From the NCBI GenBank assembly GCA_023132155.1, contig JAGLYP010000016.1, forward strand, positions 1 to 58,446: a DNA stretch of 58,446 nt, in the 5' to 3' direction. This DNA comes from Candidatus Parcubacteria bacterium. GTDB taxonomy: Bacteria; Patescibacteriota; Patescibacteriia; Patescibacteriales; UBA12075. Each line of letters starts with the position of its first letter. Position 1 is the stretch's first letter. The notes under the pieces were generated by a model. It was given only the letters and a program-made list of their open reading frames with translations. It made no database searches and was not told where the DNA came from. A program made the position numbers and the translations under genes. Shown in pieces: positions 1 through 11,400 of this stretch.

Positions 1-1664
1 TTGGAAATACGGACTTCGTCTATGAGGCCATTGAAAAAAAGAGTGTTAATTCCTCCCGCTGCTCCTATATTTGTCCAAGTTGTCGCATCTGTATCAAATG
101 TTGATTGAGCAAAAATAGCAGACCCTGTTTGAGCTGGTTTTGAGCCGTCAACATAAATATCTATATTATCATTGGCAATATCAAAAAGAGCTGTAATATG
201 GTGCCATACTCCACACGAAATCGCACTATCCGTTACAACGGTTTGCTGACTCGCGTAAGTATCATCTCGCGCCCCTAATTCTATAGTTTCGTCAGTTTGA
301 ATTTCCACTCGCAATCGTGTTTGACTATTAACAAGCCACGCATCGTGAAAAATAATTTTTCTTGTAGCGTCATTTGTTATTTTAATCCAAGCTGATACAG
401 TCGCTCCTGAAGCTCCGCCAACTAAATCATTAGCTCCTCCTGAATTAACATTTACATAATCATCCCCCCCATCAAAATCAATCGCTCCGTCAACTTGTCC
501 CGTGCTGACGGATGATGTCGCCGAATAAAAATTATTATTCGTTCCGTCGTTGTCGTATTTGGTTGAATCAACGGCAGAGGCGTCCCAATCGTGGTGCATA
601 TGCTGAACCATCACATAATTATCATCCCAAACCCCTGTCGTGGTTGCCTGGTCTGAGCTTGTCGAAGACCCATAATACATATAAATCACCTTATCCGTAG
701 TAGAAGAAATATCCGTCTTAATCCAATAAGCGATCTCCCCGGTTGTAGAAGCGTATTTTTCCCGCTCATAATTAAGCACGGTTTCACCGTCCGTGTCAGT
801 AAAAACAATATCATAACCATTATCATTCCCAACCTTGCCTCCATTAGTTGTTGTTCTTAAATCCGCTAAAGTAGTAGTGGCTAAAACCGGAAAAGCGGAA
901 GTAGTAGTAGCGATTTGACTGCTTTGCAAAGTAACCTGCCGGCGATAACTCCAACTGGATGAGTACCACGGGTCTAGGTGGCCGTACGCAATTTTGTCAT
1001 TCCGAGCGTCAGCGAGGAATCCCTTAAAGGTTTTATTTTCCACGTTCACTGTTTTGCCATGTTCAAGGGATTTCTCTCTCCGCTCCGCTCCGTTCGAAAT
1101 GACAAAAGGGCACCCAAATGCTTCTATGAAAAATTCCCCTTTTGACATCGGAGGGTATTTTAAAGTTGCTTTGTAATAATTAGTCTGTCCTGATTTAATT
1201 TCATCATTAACAGCATAACCATTACTGCTCCCGCCAACATCTTTTCTGTTTGAAAATTTATTCATTAAATCATTGGAAATTGATTCAAAATTTGAAATTG
1301 GAAATTCAAAATTAGACCCGTCTTTATTGATTCTTTCAACTTTTTCAGCTTTAGATTTTTCCGAAGGCAGCCATATCACAATATCCATATCCTGATCCCT
1401 TCTTAAAGTATTAGTAATGCTAAAATAAATTTCAGCGCTTGAAAATCCGTAATAATTTTTTTTATCGCTTTGAATGATTAAATTTTCTCCTGTGTTGTCA
1501 TCTGTCCAGGCCAGCGCGATTTTAGTATTGTTATATATAAAATGCTTTGGTATTTCTATGTCTAAGGGCTTATTTATGAGATAATTGACATAGCTAATAA
1601 TACCGGCGGTTATTGCCAGTAAAATTATAGCTGATATTACTATGTGCTTATTGTTTTTAAGCAT
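1..1664 (-). CDS. DUF2341 / LamG-like surface protein, C-terminus cut by window edge
   Basis: About 554 residues are visible and the frame stays open to base 1, so the C-terminus lies outside. The N-terminus has a short basic stretch and one hydrophobic helix (residues about 8-29), so the protein is membrane-anchored or secreted. From about residue 235 the W-Y-S-S-S-W-S-Y-R-R start and a later I-Y-M-Y-Y-G-S motif match DUF2341. The part from about residue 390 (D-G-A-I-D-F-D-G, W-H-H-I-T-A, I-Y-V-D-G) is a concanavalin/LamG jellyroll, a fold often used for carbohydrate binding. The gene starts 32 bases after the stop of the giant surface gene on the same strand, so it is probably the last visible member of that cluster. 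No Shine-Dalgarno site precedes the ATG. A palindromic repeat is inserted in frame at about residues 185-224. The exact ligand is unknown. Confidence 0.85.
   Translation of the reverse strand, partial: MLKNNKHIVISAIILLAITAGIISYVNYLINKPLDIEIPKHFIYNNTKIALAWTDDNTGENLIIQSDKKNYYGFSSAEIYFSITNTLRRDQDMDIVIWLPSEKSKAEKVERINKDGSNFEFPISNFESISNDLMNKFSNRKDVGGSSNGYAVNDEIKSGQTNYYKATLKYPPMSKGEFFIEAFGCPFVISNGAERREKSLEHGKTVNVENKTFKGFLADARNDKIAYGHLDPWYSSSWSYRRQVTLQSSQIATTTSAFPVLATTTLADLRTTTNGGKVGNDNGYDIVFTDTDGETVLNYEREKYASTTGEIAYWIKTDISSTTDKVIYMYYGSSTSSDQATTTGVWDDNYVMVQHMHHDWDASAVDSTKYDNDGTNNNFYSATSSVSTGQVDGAIDFDGGDDYVNVNSGGANDLVGGASGATVSAWIKITNDATRKIIFHDAWLVNSQTRLRVEIQTDETIELGARDDTYASQQTVVTDSAISCGVWHHITALFDIANDNIDIYVDGSKPAQTGSAIFAQSTFDTDATTWTNIGAAGGINTLFFNGLIDEVRIS
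991..1110. repeat. palindromic repeat inserted in frame in the LamG-like gene
   Basis: The ends are TTTTGTCATTCCGAGCG and its imperfect inverse CGTTCGAAATGACAAAA, enclosing GGAATCCC and GGGATTTC arms and a variable middle. Similar ends occur at 33228-33401, 36920-37087, 37163-37331 and inside valS. Here the roughly 120-base element is read through without a stop and adds about 40 charged residues between the N-terminal region and the DUF2341 domain. Confidence 0.8.
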
Positions 1665-1696
1665 ACTATATCAATTTAAAATTAATTAATAATTAT

Positions 1697-2400
1697 TTAC
1701 TTAGCGCACCTAAAGCCGATAGTAGACGTAGCGTCAACAGGACTGTGTGAAAGATCCAGATCAAACAGCGCGTTTTCTCCGCGGACAAAACCGCGCAAGT
1801 AGTCGGAAGAACTTGACGCGGTTCCCGTCTTTACTCTGCCGATGTTATTTTCGGAATTATAATAATACGGCGGAGCGACGTTAAATCCTTGATAATTATC
1901 AATTTCAAAATATTCCTGCCAATCTTCGCTTTGCGGTTCAAAAACGCTTGCTTTGGTAATTGTCTGGTCCGTCCATTCGCCGACTCCGCCGGCAAAATCA
2001 TAAATTATATTTCCGTTTGATAGTGTAAACGCGATACTGTCTATTGTTGTCGGGTTTGCTTCGCTGCCGCTCGCAATGGCGCTCGCAATGACAAATGGCA
2101 ATTGCAAGCCTTCAGCCGCTTCATCAGCATCGTTATCAATAACCCTGATAATATTTTCAGCAATGGTCAGCCATTCGTTTTCACTGATAAGATGATAGCC
2201 GCCGCCGATTGCCTCGCAGGCAAGCATTGCTTCGCCTTGGGTCATATTAAGCATCAATTCATTTGTATATTCGTATGTCATTTCTTTTTCGCTTGCGCAG
2301 AAACCAGGCATTGTTCCGTATTTAGAGCTTCCGGGAACCCAGATATATCCTTCCTCGCAATAGCCGGCAAACGCGCCTGCCACAACCGTTCCTTCAACGC
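1697..2400 (-). other. C-terminal FGE-sulfatase / C-type-lectin-like domain of the giant protein
   Basis: The last roughly 235 residues show an E-G-Y-I-W-V-P-G start, E-A-M-L-A-C-E-A-I-G-G-G-Y-H-L-I-S-E-N-E-W, G-E-W-T-D, G-F-V-R-G and the ending I-G-F-R-C-A-K. These are the landmarks of the formylglycine-generating-enzyme fold. In surface proteins this fold usually serves binding. A repeat fragment at 2051-2097 interrupts it. Confidence 0.75.
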
Positions 2401-5400
2401 CCATATCCCCTAAAGTTTCGTCAACAGCCAAATCCAAAGCCTGGCCGCAACCGGCGCCCGAGCAAACCATTAATCTTCCGTCTATGCTCATCTCGCCGAC
2501 TACCGCCACTTCTCCGCCTTGGGCTATATTAACGATTGAAACTCCTCCTGATTTAAAATCAGCCACATCGCCTGAACCTTCCTGATTTATGACTAGCGCC
2601 GTTTTATCCGTTGTTGTTCCGGAATAAATTTCCACAATAGCAACGTCCGGCGTAGGAACGCGCCGTGGCGCGTTCCTACCTTCTTTTATTTGTTTATAAT
2701 TTTCATCATTGCTAAATACCACATTACCTTCTTGGGTAATAGCATACGCATGGTCGGGGCTTGGCTCTGAATTGACAGAGCCAAGCCCTTCCAACGCGCT
2801 GATTCTATGATCAATTTCCCCTAAACCAGATTCAAGGGCGCTCACCCTAGCAATTACGTCATCCAAACTATTCGCTATCAATAACAATTCATTGTTTACG
2901 TTGTTAAATTCAACGCTTAAAACCGAATCAAGCATGGCAATTTGCTCATCAATGATCGGCGTTACGGAACTTGCGATATTATAATCTTCAATTGCCGCCC
3001 CAAGCATAATCGCGACTTCATCTTCAATTTCCATACTGGCGATTCTTTCGGTAATTCGCGATTCCACCATTTCAACCGTTAATGATTTATTGCGGCGCGA
3101 AATCAATACTTTAATAATTCCGGTTTCAGTGGTTGAAGCGATTCCCGATTTTAATCTTTCCAAGGCAATACCGACAGTCGGATCACCCGGATTCGCGCGC
3201 GCGATATAGCCCGGCTCAATAGCGGATGTAAGCGAATCACCCGGCCTGATATCGCCGTTTTCGGTTGATGCTTTGGCAGGAACCTGCCCGAGCATGCCGA
3301 CAATTATATAATTTTCATTATTTGCGTATTCTTGTTTTGAATTTCCGACAATAGCCGGGTTTGTAGAAACAATACCCATTACATTTCCGTCCGCCGCTCT
3401 TTGGCATCTTTTAACAGCATTTTCTTTAGCAACATCAACGCATACTGCTTCGCCTGATTCTAAATCAGTGTCAGTGGTATAAAAATATTCCGCGTAATCA
3501 GCCGCCGGACTAAAAGCGGATCCGTCATAAAATATATCACCGTCAGAATCAACCGCGAATTTCCTGTCTACCGTGTCGCTTCCGTTGGTGCTGGTGGCGA
3601 TTGTAAATAAATTAGTATTGGCGTTCACTTGATCGCTTACGATTGTTAAATCCGCATCCGGAGTGCTGGTGCCGATTCCGACCAAAACCGGAGTGGTAAT
3701 TGTGGTTGTGTCAAATATAATGTCTCCGGCAGTGTCAGATCCAAACCGCACTGTGCCAACAACATCCAAGTTATATTCCGGGCTTGAAGTGCCGATTCCC
3801 ACATATCCATTATCTAAAACAGTAAACAAAGTAGAACTTGCGCTGTCTATTACGCTAAACGCGGATAATCCGGAAGTTCCGTCTGCCCAGACGGTTAGTT
3901 TGGAGTAAGGGGTTGTTGTGCCAATCCCCACGTTCCCGGCGCTTAAATCGCCGTAAATCGTATTTCCTATATTTAGAAAACTGTTGGCTGTCGCGTTAAG
4001 GCCGTCCGCCTGATGCCCGATGATTATGTTATAATCGCCTGTTGTTATTACATCTCCGGCGTCCCTGCCTATTAAAATGTTTCCTACTGAATTAGCATTG
4101 TCAATGTTTGTGCCGGCGCTGTATCCGGCTGAAAAGCCGTATTGGGAGCTTTCGGCGTAAGACCCAATCGCTGCTCCATAATTGTGGCCGAGCGCGTAAT
4201 ACCCAATCGCTGCTCCAGCATTGTAGCCTAACGCTTCACGCCCAACCGCTGCTCCGTAATTGTAGCCTTGTGTGTCATACCCAACCGCTGCTCCGTTATT
4301 GTAGCCTTGTGTGCCATACCCAACCGCTGTTCCGAAAGTGTAACCTTGTGTGCCATACCCAACTGCTGTTCCTGCATCATATCCTTGCGCGTCACGCCCA
4401 ACCGCTACATTATATCTTTTAGTATCATTCTCCCCAGCCCCTGTTTCTCCGCTAATCCAGTTTGTTCCGTCAAAGATAAATTCTTTTATGGCCCCAGCGT
4501 AAATTCTATCTAATGTAACTGCAGATTGTTTTACTTCTAAATAATGGGCATCAGTATAAGCCCCGTTATGCCTGATAATAAATCTATCGCCGGCTATTGC
4601 TCCCGCGGTAGCGAGCGTGATTATTCTGTTTTCGCCGTTTTCATCTAAATATTGGTACATTTTATCAACGCCCGGAGTTAAAGTTTTATTCCCTGTTAAT
4701 GTTTCAACATTGATGCCGGCGCTTAAAGACAAAGCCGCCCTTATACTGCCGCTAACATCTAATGCATAAGCGGGACTTGTTGTGCCGATGCCGACTTTGC
4801 CATTCTCATCAATATATAACAAACTCTCCCCGGTAGAGCTCGCAATATTCATTATCGGGGTGCCGGCTGTGCCTTGGACTGATAGAGTTGTGAGAGGGGA
4901 AGAAGTGCCTATGCCCACATTACCGCCATTCAAAATCGTAAATACTTCATTAGTCCCGTCAAAAATATTAACAATATCCCCTGTGCCTGACTGGGTGATT
5001 GTTAAGGCGGTAATTGAAGAAGAATTGGCTTCAACCTCAAATTGATCTCTTTGCTGAATAGTGGTATTGGCGCCGCTATCGTTAACATCAGCCGTATAAG
5101 CACCGGATATTTCATTACCAATAATATAGGTATAATCAGCGCCCCCCGCGCTGACATTAATACCGTAATTACCCGAGCCTGATACTCTCTTAATTCTATT
5201 TGATGAAATAATATTGTAATCTACTCCTGAGTAACCAAAAAATGAAATACCATCATCCGCAGTCGTGGTAATCGTATTGCCGGTAATAGTATTATGGCTG
5301 CCTCCTATACGAATCGCGTCATCAGCAGTGTCAGCCTCTATTGTATTGCCGATCACTGTATTATAATTTCCACAACTCGTGCCGCCTAAACGCAAATCCC

Positions 5401-8400
5401 ATGCAGCATTATCATTTGAATTTTGTTTTATAGTATTTCCGGAAATTACATTATAATCACCGCAACCAACCGAAATGCCGTCATCAGTATGATTGTACAC
5501 TGTATTGTTAGATACAGAATTATGTGAACCACCGATACCAATACCCTGATAGCCGCTAAAAACCTTATTGCTTATAACGGAATTATGGCTAGAAGAAACC
5601 GATATACCTGTACTGCCGTGACTCGTTATCACGCAATTAAATACTGTATTATAATTAGATTCATTTGACAAAGGAATTCCTGTGTCCTCTACATTATAAA
5701 TATAGACATTGTCAACTTCTGAATAAGTAGCCTTATTAAAATAAATCCCATGACACTGCTGTCCAGCATTATTCCCATCATTTCCATCAATCTTTAAATT
5801 ACTAATCTTAATATGCGAATTGCCGTTGGTCGGGTCCGCGTTAGCAAGAACCGCGGTGTTAGCTCCGTCAGCCAAATACAATACAGTAGAGCTCGCGCCC
5901 GCGCCTTCCAGCCAGACATTAGACGGGATAGTGGTAGTGGCTGTCATTGAATAAGTGCCTTCCGGGATAAACACTTTGCCGCCTTCATCAGGCAAAGCGT
6001 CAATCGCAGCTTGAATGCCTGCGCCGTCCGCGCTGTAATTAACTCCGTCAACAACCACAACATTATTCCAAACAGACATTGTGGTAGTGGACAAAGTAGC
6101 CGCGCCGGTAATTCTTGTTGTACCGGCTACATCCAAATTATATTCAGGGTTGGCTGTTCCGATTCCCACATATCCGCTATCCAAAACCGTGAATAAAGTA
6201 GAGCTGGCACTGTCTATTACGCTAAACGCGGATAATCCGGAAGTTCCGTCTGCCCAGACTGTGAGTTTGGAATATGGAGTAGTCGTCCCAATCCCCACAT
6301 TCCCCGCGCTTAAATCGCCGTAAATCGTATTTCCTATATTTAGAAAACTGTTGGTTGTGGCGTTAAGGCCGTCCGCCTGATGCCCGATAATTATGTTGTA
6401 ATCGCCTGTTGTTATTACATCTCCGGCGTCCCTGCCTATTAAAATGTTTCCTACTGAATCAGCATTAACAATGGCTGAGCCGGCGCTGTATCCGGCTGAA
6501 AAGCCGTATTGCGAGCTTTCGGCTTCATTCCCAATCGCTGCTCCGTAATTGTAACCTAACGCGCCATACCCAACCGCCGCTCCAGAACTGTAGCCGGCCG
6601 CGCCATATCCAAGCGCTGCTCCCAAACTGTAGCCGAGCGCCTGATACCCAACCGCTGCTCCCCAATCCCTACCGGACACGTTATACCCAACCGCTGTTCC
6701 GTAATTGTATCCTTGAGCCCGATACCCAAGCGCTACATTATATTTCTTATTATCATTCTCCCCAGCCCCTGTTTCTCCGCTAATCCAGTTTGTTCCGTCA
6801 AAGATGAATTCTTTTATGGCTCCTGCGTAAATTTTATCTAATTCAGTTGCAGACTGTTTTACTTCCAGACAATGGGAATCATCATAAGCCCCGTTATGCC
6901 TGATAATAAATCTATCGCCGGCTGTTGCTCCCGCGGTGGCAAGCGTGATTATTCTGTTCGCGCCACCCTCGTCTAAATATTGGTGCATTTTATCAATGCC
7001 CGGAGTTAAAGTTTTATCCCCGGTTAAAGTTTCAACATTTATGCCGGCGCTTAAAGACAAAGCCGCCCTTATACTGCCGCTAACATCTAATGTATAAGCG
7101 GGGCTTGTTGTGCCTATGCCGACTTTGCCATTCTCATCAATATACAAAACACTCTCCCCGGTAGAACTCGCGATATTCATTATTGGGGTGCCGGCTGTTC
7201 CTTGGACGGATAAAGTGGTAAGAGGCGAAGAAGTGCCGATGCCTATTAAACCGCTGTCTAAAACCGTAAATAAAGTAGTGCTGGCGCTGTCTATTACGCT
7301 AAACGCGGATAATCCGGAAGTTCCGTCGCCCCAGATGGTTAGCTTGGAGTACGGAGATGTCGTGCCTATCCCCACATTCCCCGCGCTCTTGAGGATTAAA
7401 TCATCGCTGACTAATTGGGTGTTGTAAATTGTAGTCGCGCTATCGTCGTTAATTTCCCCTACATGGTCAGAACCATAAGTGTAATTGCCTTCAACAACAA
7501 CATAATCGCTGGTCGCGCTGATGTTAATTTCATAGCGGTCATTGTCTTCACATCGGTTGTTGGCAATAATCGTATAATCGGCGCCAACAACATAAATGCC
7601 GTCTTGAGCGGCGCCGTTATTATAATCATTTTCCCTGACTGTGTTGCCAATCACTATAGAATCGCTGGCAGTTATATAAATGCCATGCTTATCATTTCTA
7701 TAAACAGTATTGCCGCTAATAGTATATCCTGTGCCGCCTACGCTTATGCCATTATCAACACTGCTATAAACTGTGTTGTTGGATATTGTTATATTGTCGC
7801 TGTCTGAAGCGGATATACCAGTGTCAGCAGAATCCTTAACTGTATTGCCTGTTACGGTATTATAATTTGCGCTATAAAGGTGTATACCAACACTATTTGT
7901 TGTGCCTTCAATAACATTGCCAATTATTGTATTATGAGTGCCATTAATACGTATACCCATATGATCAGAATCTGAAATATTGTTGGAAATAACACAATAA
8001 TCTCCTGAAATATATATACCACCCATCCAATTACCATTTGACTGAGTATAATTATTTGAAATAATATTGTAATCAGAATCGCTATTTAGATATATACCCA
8101 TATCATCCGCGTCATAAATATACGCGCTGTCTATTTCTGAATAAGTTGTTTTAACAAAATAAATACCCGAACAATAATATAATCCGCTACACGCATTATT
8201 CGCATCATTCCCATCAATCTTCAAATTACTAATTTTAATATGCGAGTTGCCGTTGGTTGGGTCCGCGTTAGCAAGCACCGCTGTATTAGCCCCGTCAGCC
8301 AAGTACAAAACAGTAGAACTCGCGCCCGCGCCTTCAAGCCAGACATTGGACGGAATAGTGGTGGTGGAAGTCATTGAATAAGTGCCTTCCGGGATAAACA

Positions 8401-11400
8401 CTTTGCCGCCTTCATCAGGCAAGGCGTCAATCGCGGCTTGGATGCCTGCGCCGTCCGCTGAAAAATGCACTCCGTCAACTATTATTACTTTATTCCATGA
8501 AGGCATGGTGGTAGTGGACAAAGTAGCCGCGCCGGTAATTCTTGTGGTGCCGGCTACATCCAAATTATATTCAGGGTTGGCTGTTCCGATTCCCACATAT
8601 CCGCTATCCAAAACCGTGAATAAAGTAGAGCTGGCACTGTCTATTACGCTAAACGCGGTTGTTAGCCCTGAATCCCCGTCTGCCCAGATAGATAGTTTAG
8701 AGTAAGCAGTAGAAGTGCCAATAGCAACATTATCACCAGTAGCGGTTAAATAACTGGTAGCTCCGCCATCAGTCCATAGGCTGCTACTAGCAGATACATC
8801 AGCCCAGGAAAGATTGCCTGAACCATCGGTTTTAAGATAATAATCAGCGGTTTGCGAGGACGGCCAGGTATATGCGATATTATTTAGATTGGTGGTGCCG
8901 GTAATATAAAAATTGCCGTTAACTGATAATTTTTCCGCCGGCGAAGTCGTTCCAATCCCGACATACCCTCTCTCATCAACATACAAAACACTCGCTCCGG
9001 TAGAGCTGGCAATATTCATTATCGGGGTGCCGGCGGTTCCTTGGACTGATAGAGTTGTGAGAGGGGAAGAAGTGCCGATGCCTATTAAACCGCTGTCCAA
9101 AACAGTAAATAAAGTAGAGCTTGCGCTGTCTATTACGCTAAACGCGGATAATCCGGAAGTCCCATCGCCCCAGACAGTTAGTTTGGAGTATGGGGTTGAA
9201 GTTCCTATTCCAATATTCCCCCCGTCCAAAATCGTAAACACCTCATCCGCGCCGTCAAAAATATTAACAATATCCCCACTTGAATCCTGCCTGACTGACA
9301 GCAGGGCAACGGAAGAAGAAGCATGGATGTAGAACGGAGAATAAGCCACTTCGCCTAAGTTAGAAGTAGTAATAGTTAATCTTTCCGGCTGGGTATAGCG
9401 AGTGTTTGTGCCTGCGTCATTAATAGAGCTTGCGCCTGGGCCGGAATAGTAGTTGCCGACAAGGACATTGTTGTCTGAACCGGAATCAATACCTATGGCA
9501 TAGCCGGTGCCGGCTGTGTCAGTAATGCGGTTGGAGGAGATGAGATTGTTGTCGGAACTGTTAAATTGAATTCCATTATAAGCTCCGCTTCCACCATTAT
9601 TATAAATACTATTGCCAGTGATAGCATTTTCATGAGCTACAAAAAGATAAATACCATTAGCAGTATTACTTTTTATTATATTACCAACGATGGTATTACG
9701 AAAAGCACTAGCATAAACATGAATCCCATGCTCCCCATTATTATTTATTATATTACTAACAATAGTATTATCACTAGAAAAATAAATATAAATACCCTCG
9801 TAAGTATTATTATTAATTGTATTACTAGTTACAATATTGTTGGAGCTGCAATAAAGAACGATGCCATTAAAATTGCTTTCCACAATATTACTACTAATAG
9901 TACTACTAGCACTAGACAAAAGATAAATCCCATAATCATCCACATCATAAACATAAACACTATCAATCTGCGAATAAGTAACAGTATTAAAATAAATACC
10001 ATGGCAAGTTCCGTCATTTCCATCATCATTCCCATCAATTTTCAAATTACTAATCTTAATATGCGAATTGCCGTTGGTATGATCAGAATTAGAAAGCACC
10101 GCGGTGTTAGCCCCGTCAGCCAGATACAGGACAGTAGAACTAGCGCCCGCGCCTTCAAGCCAGACATTAGACGGGATAGTGGTAGTGGCTGTCATTGAAT
10201 AAGTGCCTTCCGGGATAAAGACCTTGCCGCCTTCAGCCGGCAGAGCGTCAATCGCGGCTTGGATGCCTGTTCCGTCCGCGCTGTAATTAACTCCGTCAAC
10301 AATAACAACATTATTCCAAACAGACATGGTGGTGGTGGACAAAGTGGTCGTGCCGGTGATTCTTGCGGTTCCAGCCACATCCAAATTATAACTTGGGCTG
10401 TCCGTGCCAATGCCCAGATTACCGGAACTGTCAATCCTAATCTTCTCGCTCCCTCCATCATAAAATACCGCAATCGGGCCTTGATTGCCGGAATCAACCT
10501 GCCTAATTACCAAAGCCGGGTCAGTGGAAGACGCGCTTACAGACAAGAAGCCGAACGGCGTTGTTGTGCCGATGCCGACTCCTGTGTTTTGTATTCCGCC
10601 GGCGCCGTCTGATTCAGCGTAAACTGTTAATAAATTAGCGCCGTCCAAACGCGCCGTATAGCTTTGCGCCGTGCCGGTTGCGGACGATGATGTAACCGGC
10701 ATATCAATCCATGTAATAATACCGGAATCAGCCCCGAACTCCATTGGCCCCAGATACGCGGTTTCCCCGACTTCCAAACTGCCAGAGACAAACAAGCTAT
10801 CTCCATAAGTGGTTAACTGGGTTGAAGAAGCAGTGCCAATATGCAGAGCCGCCTGCGGGCCGGTTGTGCCGATTCCTATGTACCCGGCACTGTCCATAAA
10901 AATAGAAGAAGTCGCCTCTAAGGCCGCGGCGGAATTGCCAATCAAGAAATAACCGTCTGTAATAGCAGTCAAGCCGGTGCCGCCGTAGCCAACTCCAATA
11001 GTTCCGCCCTGCCAAGTCCCGGCAGTTACTACGCCTGAACTATTAACCAAAAACTGGCTGTCAGCAGCAGCGCCAACAGTTAACAATGCTGAAGGCGAAG
11101 AAGTGCCGATGCCGACATAACCGGTTGTATCTAAAAATATAGATGAAGTAGCAGTCAGCGCCGTGCCATCAGCCGCGTAATACGGCAGCCAGCCCGTGTA
11201 ACCGGACCCCACCGCGCCCACGCCAAAATCAACCCAGCTTCCCCCTGAATTCTTAAACTGCAAAGTCCCGGAATTGTCATAAAACCCGTAGCCGGAAGAA
11301 CTGGTGGCGGCGCCAAAATTAAAATAATTATCAGATCCCTCAAGGAACAAAGACCCGTCCACCGTGAGCTTTGACCAAGGCGTGGCTGTGCCTATGCCCA

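Noticed and set aside
7459-7650. Short frames on either strand within the giant gene (for example this one)
   Set aside because: They are shadows of the repetitive coding sequence, lack ribosome binding sites and have biased composition.
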